DNA from: Alligator mississippiensis | Taxonomy: Eukaryota > Chordata > Crocodylia > Alligatoridae | Assembly (NCBI RefSeq): GCF_030867095.1 | Contig: NC_081824.1 | Location: 302,390,956-302,454,955, forward strand | DNA: 64,000 nt | Reading direction: 5' to 3' | In this document: positions 56,233 to 64,000 of the stretch, one piece after another | Layout: each line of letters opens with the position of its first letter | Position numbering within the stretch: position 1 is the stretch's first letter | The notes under the pieces: generated by a model | Database searches by the model: none | What the model was told of the DNA's origin: nothing | What the model saw: the letters and a program-made list of their open reading frames with translations, nothing else | Translations under genes and position numbers: made by a program

Positions 56233-57201
56233 AATCTCTCCAAATTGATTCAGAACCCTCTGAGTCAATTTGGACAGAATCAGCGATTTGGACGTAGGTA
56301 CAGCTTTAAATGCTTTTCTACATACCTCTAGGTAGCAGGGGCTCTGATCTCTGTGGTGGTGGGGCAGATGCAGCATCCCACAGAAGCACAGTAGGCTCCC
56401 CAATGTGCTTGGCAGCAGACCCAGAAGTAGACCAGAAGCACTTCCAGTCCATGTCCTGGTCCACAGAGGAACATGCAGGGGGGGTCCCCCACACCCTCCA
56501 GGCTCTGTGACTGGTGCCTCCTGGGTCTGGGGGTGTGGACACCTGGGGTCCCCCTGTGGCCTATCGCTGAGCCAGAGCAGCACAGGGGGCCCCCAGTGTG
56601 TTCCCTGGCAGAGGACTAGAAGTAATTCTGGTCCACTTCTGGGTTTGCTGCTAAGCATGCTAAAGAGTCCCCCCTGCACTCCTGTGGGATGCTCCATGTG
56701 CCCCAGCATTGCAGCGATCACGAACTGCACCTGCTATTTCAAGGTATGTAGAAAATAAACTTTTAAAGCTGTGCCTGTTCCCCAAATGGCTGATTCACTG
56801 AATCAGCATCAAATCTTCAGATTCGGATTTGGCCAAATTGAATCAGGGACAGTGAGCCGAATCAATGGATCGAATCACCGTCCCCTATTCAGGCCGAATT
56901 TGAATCGAATAGGGCCCTTTTGGCACAACTCTAATGTCTACATGTTCATTAATGTGCTGTAATTACAGAGCATTAAGTTTAGTACTTGTAACAACAGGTG
57001 CTAACTTAATGTGCCGTATCTTGGCGCTACTGCACAGTAGCACCAATGCACACTTTTTTTGTGATGCTAGTGTGCAATAGACTAATTCTACTGTGCATTA
57101 AGCATCTTGTGTAGATGTGCCCCTACAGTATTAAAGCTTGGTCTCCAAAGGTATTTTTGGATGTGCTCATGTGCGCATCAGATCTAAATTCAGAAAAAAC
57201 A

Positions 57202-57742
57202 CAGTGATTTTTCAACTGGGGAGCTGTGAAATTCAGAAATGTTAGGGAGGGATAGAGGGCTTGAGGCTAATGAGGTTGAGGACCACTGCTTTAGCTGGTG
57301 CCACGTAAGGGCCAGGGAGGCAGGGCCTCACCCTGTTGCACCCTGCTCTTTCTACTGTCTCTACTCTCCCAACCCCTGTCCTGTACCTCAGGGGGCAACA
57401 GCAGCTCCCACTGATGAGGACACTCCTGCAGATCTCACATGCTGACAAACAGCCCCAGGAGGGTGGGAAGAGCAGAGGGAACGGGTCAGGATGCAAAGCA
57501 TGGCTCTGTCTTCATCCCAGAGCATGATGCTGAGAGATGGGTATGGAAGCAGGGAAACAGCACAGGGCCTGCCTGGGAGCAGGGAGGGTGCAGGAAGGCA
57601 GCAGCAGCCTCAGAGGAGCAGCCACAAATGCCATTGGAGTAGGCACAGGGTTTGTGTGAAGGAGGCAAGCATTTATTTCCTCACATGAGGATCCTGTGGC
57701 ACACTTCCACTCGTCTCACAGCACACCCTTTGGGAATCACTG
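57202..57742. mobile_element. Probable hAT element with GC-rich core, about 540 bp
   Basis: The left tip CAGTGATTTTTCAACTGGGG and the right tip CTTTGGGAATCACTG (inverted: CAGTGATTCCCAAAG) form imperfect inverted repeats of the CAGTGATTCTCAACC class. A second inverted tip at 57281-57288 (GACCACTG) suggests a smaller 87-bp element or internal rearrangement. No flanking duplication is clear. Confidence 0.5.
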
Positions 57743-58758
57743 GCCTAGACAATACCTTGCCCATCATCACAACTTTGGAGACAAGTACTGGTGTTTGAAT
57801 GGACCATTTTCATCTAACAAAATGCTGCAATTTAGATGATTCATTGGACTGAACACCAAGGATCTGAACCTGCTTCTGCTGAAGCCAAGTGAAGCCCAAG
57901 TGAGATTTGTTATGGTTACGTGATCTACTCCAAATGTTGCTAGCTCCATAATGTACAAACACTACATGTTTACTGTGCAAAGCTTTGTACTGATCTTGCA
58001 AACATATATGTATGTAGCAACTTCACATATGAGTGTATCCATCTCAGTTGTACTCATCTGAGAAAATTATTCACGTTCAAAGTGTTTTCAGGATTAATCC
58101 CCTTTTGGTTCTATAACCTGCGATAATTAATTCCAATTCCATGTTTTTTTTGTACTGACATGCAAATGAAAATGTATATTCTTCACTTAGTCCTGGACAC
58201 TGGACAGTACACAGGAAGCTTGTGCACAAACTGTAGTAAAAATATTTTTGAAAAACAGATTTAAATGCTCTAAATGATTGGCTTGAGATGAACAGATTTT
58301 TGGCATTATTTACAGCCCAATCACTGTTCAGCCTCTGTACTTGGAAGAGCAATTAAGACTTCTTTGGAGGCATCCTTACTTGAACTCTTAAGATAATAAA
58401 AACACTCCCCCATAAGGCCATACTAACATATGGTTTTCTTAATGACAGCACAAACAAGTCACCCACTCAAACACATTTAGGAGGAAGACATGAACAAACA
58501 ATATACTTCTACAAGTTATTTGTTGGCACTGATAAATCAAACATACACAAACCCCCCAAAGAACCCACATATATCCCCACCAACTGTAAAACCCCAAAAC
58601 TGTACAAGCCGCATAGAACACAAAATATGCAGAGTAAGATTAATCTGTTTTATGCTGAAACATCTAGATATTCCTGAACATTGGAAAGCCACAGTTTATG
58701 GAGTACTAAGCAGTGAATCTATATGACAAAAGTATCAAGACACTAATATCCAATTTAG
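57743..58758. other. Intergenic stretch without a recognised gene
   Basis: AT-rich unique-looking sequence; nothing that I can support. Confidence 0.4.
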
Positions 58759-59352
58759 AGTAATAGAAAAGAAGGAATGGAAGGGATTCCAGGAGGTCAC
58801 CTAGTCCAACCACCTGCTCAAGGTAGGATCATCCCTGCCTTAAACTACCTTAGACAAGTGTCTGTCTCATCTGTTCTTAAAAGCTTCCAGGGATGGAGAT
58901 TGCACATCTTTTCTCAGTCAGGGGTCAGTAACCTTCAGCAATGGCATGGATCTGGCCTGAAGAGCCATTGCATCCAGCATGGAGAAGTGGTGGTGGAGGA
59001 AACTTTCCCTGGACTGTGGCAGGGAGAAGCATCAGTAGTGGATGGGTCCTAGTGCCTGCTTCTTATCCAAGTTGTGTCCTTTTGGCCTATGGTCTGAGGA
59101 GGCTGCTGATCATGGCTCTGGGTAGTTTGTTCCCATGCTTGCCCACCCTAATAGTGAGAAAGTTCTTCCTGATATCCAACCTTAAATTTCCCCTGTTGCA
59201 GTTCAAGACCATTACTCCCTGTCCTGTTCCCTGCAGCTACAGAGAATGATCTATCACCATCTTCTTTATAATCACCTTTCAGGTATTTGAAGACTATTAT
59301 CAAATCCCCTTTCAGTCTGTTTCTACAGATGATCTTAATACCATCAGTTTCT
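58759..59352 (-). mobile_element. CR1 LINE 3' end, inverted, split by a hAT MITE
   Basis: GGAATGGAAGGGATTCCAGG, GGTCACCTAGTCCAACCACC and TGCTCAAGGTAGGATCATCC lead to TTTTCTCAGT at 58918. The CR1 resumes with GGTAGTTTGTTCCCATGC, AGTGAGAAAGTTCTTCCTGA and CTGTTGCAGTTCAAGACC from 59116. Both halves fit a single CR1 tail. Confidence 0.85.
58919..59115. mobile_element. hAT MITE, about 197 bp, inserted in a CR1 tail
   Basis: It starts CAGGGGTCAGTAACCTTCAG and ends near GGCTGCTGATCATGG, with inverted, eroded tips. The candidate 8-bp duplication TTCTCAGT / CTCTGGGT matches at five of eight positions. GCATGGATCTGGCC and GTGTCCTTTTGGCC are in the style of the other CAGGGG hAT MITEs here. Confidence 0.6.
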
Positions 59353-59436
59353 CACTAGTTTCCCTTTGAATGGGATTTTTTATGGTGTTGAAGTACAATA
59401 CAAGCAAACACGCCCTTGTTATTCCTTGGTTTAGAA

Positions 59437-59622
59437 CAGGGGCAGGCAATTATTTTGGGCAAAGGGCTGCTTACTGAGTTTTGACAAGCCATCAAGGGCC
59501 ACATGACAGGAAGCCCAGGGCAGATAAATATTTATTTTCTAAATTTTTTAGGGGTCCCATGGGCTGGATAGAATGGCCTGCAGGCTGCATCGGGCCCCCA
59601 GGCTGCATTTTGCCCAGCCCTG
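59437..59622. mobile_element. hAT MITE, 186 bp, perfect 8-bp target duplication
   Basis: It starts CAGGGGCAGGCAATTATTTT and ends ATTTTGCCCAGCCCTG. An exact GTTTAGAA duplication lies at 59429-59436 and 59623-59630. It has the same length and body as the copy at 26990-27175, with scattered substitutions. Non-coding. Confidence 0.92.
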
Positions 59623-59706
59623 GTTTAGAAGCAGCTCATCACCCAAGCTACGATTGCTTCAGCTGTTTGGCTAGTAGCACCTGCAGGAACCAGACATAGA
59701 TAAGAC

Positions 59707-60167
59707 TGTCAAATCAGATCATAGGCAGCCAGGTCCAGGGTCAGGCAGAGTGAACAGAATCCAGGTACAGGCCACGTTGGGAAGCCAGGCATTCAGTCCA
59801 AGACCAAGCTGAGTCAGGAAACAGGGAAAATCAGGTAGAATATGGAGTCAGAGGGTGATCCAGGTCAGGTAGCCAGAAGGACCAACAGAGAGCAAGCAGA
59901 GACACAGCAACACAGTCGAGATAAGAGCTGAGCCCTGTTGCACAGATACTTCATGGTCCAAATCAGGGGCTTATATGGGAAAGAGCGATGTGCCAGCTAA
60001 CCCTTGCTGGCCACTCCAGTGACAGGGAGTGGGCAGGTGGTAAGGCCTGTATCTAGGTTTCCAACTGCCTGCGTCCAGCCTGTGCAATTAACTAGAGAGG
60101 TACCAGACTGAGATAAGCAGCTGATCCAGGCAGGTTGAGGTCTTGGGTTTGAAACTTGAGCCTGACA
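59707..60167 (-). mobile_element. Probable solo LTR, 461 bp
   Basis: The plus strand runs from TGTCAAATC to GAGCCTGACA (TG...CA with short inverted tips). On the minus strand it has a TATA-like ATATAAG at 59976-59970. The body is rich in CAGGTCCAGG-type imperfect repeats. No target duplication is clear, so the element is old or the edges are slightly off. Confidence 0.5.
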
Positions 60168-61793
60168 GATTCAAGTAACTTTTACTGTTTACCACCATGT
60201 CAGTTAAAGCTGGTCAGCATCACCTGAGACTTTAAAACCCAGGGATACTTACTGTTGCAATGGGAATTTTTGGTAATATTTCCCAGCATGGACAAGGCCT
60301 GATGAAAGTAGGACACAGGCAAATGTTTTTGAAAGAAAGCAGACAACTGTGCTGTCCTGACAACAGGACGGAACGCAATGATCTCTGAAGTGGATGCCAC
60401 ACTACTCTTACACAGCTTCTCCTGCTGGGTCACTGCTAAGTTGCTGTGGCAGGTTCTCAAAAATACTGTCACCATGTGCTTTTAATTTCCTTGGCTCTCA
60501 GTCAGCTCCAGCCACTGTCTTTGGCTCTAGTTTTCTTGGCACAGTTTGTTGGTACAGAATGACTGTCTACTAAGCCTTTATGGAACTGAGAACCACAGCC
60601 CTGTGTTCTAAGCCCACATGACCAGCACTGACACCTACAATACTGCAGGAGCTTAACTTTACAGTGAGAACGTACTCAAACTTCAGGAGGCTAAAACCCC
60701 AGCTGCAGGTAGGCGACAGTTAGTCTGCCTGGCCAGAAGACTTGGGACAGCTGCCACTGATGATTAGTAAGCCACACAGAGGGTTAACAGCCTCAGGAGC
60801 CAAGTCCATGGAGAGAGAGGAGAAGAGGCTATGGCATGGAGGGAGTAGCGTAGAGCCTGGATTGCCCCGCTCGAGGTCTTAAGAGAGTAGGGGTTTGTTC
60901 AATCTTTGTATGTTTGTGTGTTTTGTTGTTTGTTTTGTTTCTGTGAGGACAAGGTTGCACCCCCCCTCCCCCCCGGAAAAATAAACTGGCGAGAACCCTG
61001 AATGCAGAGCTAACTGGCCTCAGTAAGAAATCTGGGTGAGTGACCACCTTACGTGTACTTTTACCAGAGCTTCATGGGCACCCTGGTTTTGCAGTTCACC
61101 TCTTTAGAGATGCAGGATATTATTTGAAGCAAGCAAACAGAAATACCAAGTTTGGAAGGATTTCTAACAGTAATTGATCTGTACTTTATGTAGCACAAGA
61201 AATATACATAAAGATGTACACCAAAAAAAAGAAAGACTCCCACACATTTCCCTGCCTCCAATTCTTGACCACTCATGAGCCTTCTTTAGGCAAAGTCCAA
61301 AATACTTCTTCACCTGAATATGCATTATCCTTTGAATTATTGAGTCTGTCTCTAACTTCTGCAGTCAGCATCCTTCTATTCACAGGCAAGTGGCTATACC
61401 TGCCAGGTTCTCTAAATGGTTACTGTTTGCCAAGGAACACACTGATCAACCTCATCCTGTATTTAAAATCCTCCACCAGATGATCTATTGCTTCATTACC
61501 GCTCTTGTTGAGTTCAGACTAGAAAAATTGAACTGTCCAGGGTATTGGCCACATCTTTGTCTAGGGGGAGTTTCCATATGAACAGAGAATCATCATAATC
61601 TAACAAACCTCTAATGCTAACCCTAGGGCCAATATCTGTTGAAATTGCAGACCAATGTGTGGGTAAAGAGACAATAGATAGGATAATCTAGTCCTACGTG
61701 CCAAAGGGGCTTTGTAGTCCTACATGTCAGTGGACAAAGATGCACCATACAGAACCCCCAGTATCAAACAGAATTCGTAAAGGTGTGTGTATA
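60168..61793. other. Intergenic stretch; possible LTR-derived piece at about 60560-61060
   Basis: Around 60560-61060 there is purine-rich sequence followed by a TTTGTTTGTTTTG stretch, a C-rich run and AATAAACTGGCGAG, an arrangement like an LTR polyadenylation region. Ends are not defined. The rest shows nothing recognisable. Confidence 0.3.
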
Positions 61794-61832
61794 CATTATA
61801 TATATAATATATATATTATTTTATATATATAA
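61794..61832. repeat. AT-rich microsatellite (TA)n
   Basis: Alternating TA units with single interruptions. Confidence 0.9.
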
Positions 61833-61989
61833 AATCCCCCAAATAGGGATAGTAGTATTTCTTGCTAATAGGAATCCCTGCATGTGGTTTTGCTATTGAT
61901 TTTTGCCACCTCTGTTTAAGATAAACAGATTCTGTGTACTGTCCATGACTACAAATATATGTGGACTAAAAATATATGTGGAGTCTACA

Positions 61990-62225
61990 TGACTCATTTA
62001 GACCACTGCAATGCACTTGATGTGGTGTTGCTCTTCATGACTGGTTGGAAGCTGATGTTGGTACAGAAAATGGCAGCCTGATTCCTGACAGGGGTGGGTC
62101 ACCAGGACTTTACACTTGAGTATCTGCACTACCTTCCAGTAGCTTTCAGGGTACAATTCAAAGTGCATTTTTTAACCTATAAAGCCCTAAATGGCCTGGG
62201 CCCTACATACCCAGGAGGCCACTTT
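61990..62225 (+). mobile_element. L2-like LINE remnant, C-terminal end of reverse transcriptase ORF
   Basis: A plus-strand frame reads HLDHCNALDVVLLF, then FLTGVGHQDF, LEYLHYLPVAFRVQFKV and FLTYKALNGLGPTY, with one stop. This is the conserved L2 tail (DYCN, AARLLTG, LHWLPVxFRIxFK, TYKALNGLAPxYL). Frame decay shows an old inactive copy. The likely continuation lies at 63010-63360. Confidence 0.75.
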
Positions 62226-63009
62226 CCCAAATCCACCCCAAAAAGCAGGAATGACTTTGGGGTTTAGAGTGTTTCCTACAAAGGCATTTGATCTGAGTTT
62301 GATTCAGTTAACCTTGTGTTTGGTCTTGTTAAAAAAAACAAACAACAACAGTATTAAAATGCATTACTTTTTATCACTGTATGGATTATGTTTTACTATC
62401 TGTATGCATCATTTACAATTTTAGGGCATAGTTTAGTCATACCAAAGGGTATGACCCACTATCTAATTAAAAGCTGTTTCTATGTCAAAGGAACAGAGGA
62501 ACTCATATTTAAGGGAAAGGGAGAGGGCAAAACTGCTGAGCATCACTGGTCATTTGTTTTACTAGGAAAAGAACAATTGCAACTCCCAAACATAGACAGA
62601 AAGGGCTATTGTTGGGGTGGGCACTCAAGGTATTGTCTGTCTGTAATTGTGAGGGGTGGGAAGCGGGGTCATAAATCAGCCCACACTAATGAAGGCACCT
62701 CAGGAAGATAAGCCAGTAACTACTGGAATTCCAGGTTCCAGTTAGAAAGGAAATAATTTTATGGAGAATTCCCACTTTCCAAACTGAACAAAGTTGTTGG
62801 GGGATGGGGACTGGCTTGGAGGTATTCAGGAGATTTCTGTGAGCTAGTGGGTGTTTTTGGAAGATGGCAGGCTTTGGGGTTAGGCTAGGTCCCCAGAGGT
62901 AGCTGTGGGGGTCTGGTATAAAAGGAGTAGCATGGGGGAGAAAAAACCTCAATCTGTTCCTTGAGACAACCATTTAGACTACTGCAATGGGAGATACTTG
63001 GGGGCCTGG
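62226..63009. other. Sequence interrupting the L2-like remnant
   Basis: Non-LINE sequence with a TATA-like GGTATAAAAGGAGT near 62918. It may be an LTR-type or other insertion, but the ends are not defined. CATTTAGACTACTGCAATGG at 62970-62989 repeats the L2 motif seen at 61997, so a second L2 piece or a duplication is also possible. Confidence 0.3.
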
Positions 63010-63360
63010 GAGGTGACCACCTCCTCCCATTGTTCCATCACAATCCCCAAGGTCAGCTGAGAGTCAGTTTGTTTGGGGCAGAGATGTGGGCAGTCAAGAG
63101 AGGTCCTCAGGTTTGAGATTCTCTTCCCCTTTAACCCACCGGAGCCCAAGCCTGAACATCTTCCAGAAGTGCTATAAGATCTCTTTATTTGGACAGGCTT
63201 TTAGAAGATGAGGTTACGTTTTGGGGTATTGTTTTATTATTTACTATTTTATTTTACTATTTCATTTATTGTATGATACACTGTTTTAATATTATATCGG
63301 TTTTATGTTACACTGTTTATTTTCAGCGTAAGCTGTCCTGAGCCTTTCTGGAAATAGCAT
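63010..63360 (+). mobile_element. L2-like LINE 3' end
   Basis: A decayed frame carries ILFPFNPPEPKPEHLPEVL and DLFIWTGF, similar to the last residues of L2 ORF2 (LWNSLP..., FKKxLKTxLF). It is followed by a T-rich 3' region with GTAAGCTGTCCTGAGCCTTT, resembling the L2-type tail TAAGCCGCCCTGAG. Confidence 0.6.
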
Positions 63361-63406
63361 CATAGAAGTCAAACAAACTACGAATTAACTAAATTCAGTT
63401 CTCACT

Positions 63407-63621
63407 GGGTGTATCTAAATGAGACGCTACATCATCCTAGCAAAGGCGGGCACTAACTGTGATGCCACCACTATGGTGCAGTAGGGTAAAAAATGACCTG
63501 TGCGCCGCCGGGACTTCACAGTACTGGCAGGTACTACATTGTCACTTAGTACTTGCTAAAGCAAGTAGTAAATGACTGCACAGTGCCAACTGCACAGTCA
63601 GGGTCATATGTAGATGTTCCC
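63407..63621. mobile_element. MITE, GGGTG-tip family, 215 bp
   Basis: It starts GGGTGTATCTAAATGAGAC and ends TATGTAGATGTTCCC. The flanks are ACT (63404-63406) and ATT (63622-63624), a near-match 3-bp duplication as in its relatives. The interior has inverted GGTACTACATTGTCA / TAGTACTTGC and GACTGCACAGTGCC motifs. Non-coding. Confidence 0.65.
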
Positions 63622-63624
63622 ATT

Positions 63625-64000
63625 GTAAAATAGCCCACTGTAAAGTCCTCAGATCAGCTGTGTTGCTTCATACAGCTTCAGCTAAGGCAGTAGCTAAAGC
63701 ATTCATGGTTATCCAGAGTCCTGTCCTATGCTAACATGATTATCCAGAGTCCTACGCTAACATGGTCAACATTGTTGTAGCCAGATAAGTGGAAATTCAG
63801 CAGCAATGCTGGGAAACTTTTGATGAAAGAGTCTGGCATAGATACAGGTGGAGGAATTTGTTTATGGTTTTTCAGCAAGTCAGAGACAAGAAAAGAAACC
63901 AGGTTCCTTGCTCTAGTTACCAGACATGCTATCTCTGAGTTACACTGAACTAGTAATTTTTGTTGCTATAAATTTTAAACTTCAAATTGCTTCACAAGTA
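63625..64000. other. No recognised element
   Basis: The last bases of the window. A short direct repeat, TTATCCAGAGTCCTGTCCTATGC then TTATCCAGAGTCCTACGC, lies at 63708-63755. No gene is seen. Confidence 0.4.

Larger units (their letters stand above)
53818..56933. mobile_element. hAT element, TAGGGCTGTGCRAA family, middle layer of the nest
   Basis: It starts TATGGCTGTGTGAAGC and ends TTTTGGCACAACTCTA. The target duplication ATGTCTAC is exact at 53810-53817 and 56934-56941. Subterminal GATTCGGCC / GGCCGAATC repeats form arms, as in 15917-16792. It is interrupted by the CR1 at 53894-56232; the remainder is about 780 bp. The GC-rich core (56330-56730) holds open frames with no known domain. Confidence 0.9.
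53806..57122. mobile_element. MITE of the GGGC-tip family, outermost layer of a three-level nest
   Basis: It starts GGGCATGTCTAC and ends GTAGATGTGCCC, flanked by an exact CTA on both sides (53803-53805 and 57123-57125). The right part (56942-57122) has the family's CATTAATGTGC, CTACTGCACAGTAGC and CTACTGTGCATTAAGC motifs. Twelve bases from the left end it is split by the hAT at 53818-56933. Without the insertion it is about 190 bp. Confidence 0.85.

Noticed and set aside
56230-56730. 166-residue minus-strand frame and overlapping plus-strand frames
   Set aside because: They lie in the GC-rich core of a non-autonomous hAT and contain no transposase or other domain that I recognise.
3300-64000. 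FUNDC1, the expected divergent neighbour of KDM6A by human synteny
   Set aside because: No segment resembling its conserved YEVLDLTEYAR motif or membrane domain was found in the frames, so it probably lies beyond the right edge.

Overview
The window looks like intergenic sequence from a sauropsid genome, and I think a crocodilian is more likely than a turtle. The evidence is abundant CR1 LINEs, palindromic MITEs, hAT-type non-autonomous transposons with 8-bp target duplications, MIR-like SINEs and solo LTRs. No prokaryotic genes, operons or CRISPR arrays are present.

The only host gene I can support is the 5' end of KDM6A (UTX, the H3K27 demethylase) on the minus strand. Exon 1 (2430-2590) and exon 2 (2168-2231) together encode the first 75 residues. 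They are joined by a 198-bp intron with consensus splice sites and lie inside a CpG island of about 2.3 kb (roughly 1430-3780). Positions 1-2167 are the start of intron 2, and the rest of the gene lies off the left edge. A promoter with CCAAT boxes, a GC box, an E-box and a CRE-like site lies at about 3060-3300.

From about 3.8 kb to 64 kb the window is upstream intergenic DNA with no convincing host exon. It is a mosaic of transposon fossils. These include a CR1 reverse-transcriptase fragment at 53894-56232, older CR1 pieces at 11-13 kb and 42-44 kb, CR1 3' tails at 20, 33.4, 48.3, 51.1 and 58.8 kb, and an L2-like tail at 62-63 kb. There are many hAT-type elements, a family of MITEs with 3-bp target duplications, MIR/tRNA SINEs, and at least two well-bounded solo LTRs (18226-18802 and 42481-43938).

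The most informative structures are nested insertions. At 53.8-57.1 kb a MITE contains a hAT element, which contains a CR1, and each layer has its own target duplication. At 35.6-36.7 kb a MITE contains a hAT with a perfect 8-bp duplication, and a sister copy at 23.2-24.1 kb carries a different insertion. A MITE sits inside a hAT at 13.4-14.2 kb, a solo LTR inside an old CR1 at 42.5-43.9 kb, and two CR1 tails are split by small DNA transposons. Several stretches (24.1-27.0, 29.7-33.4, 36.7-39.2 and 44.6-47.5 kb) show no recognisable repeat or gene and are where regulatory elements for KDM6A could lie. I see no evidence of a new protein-coding system.
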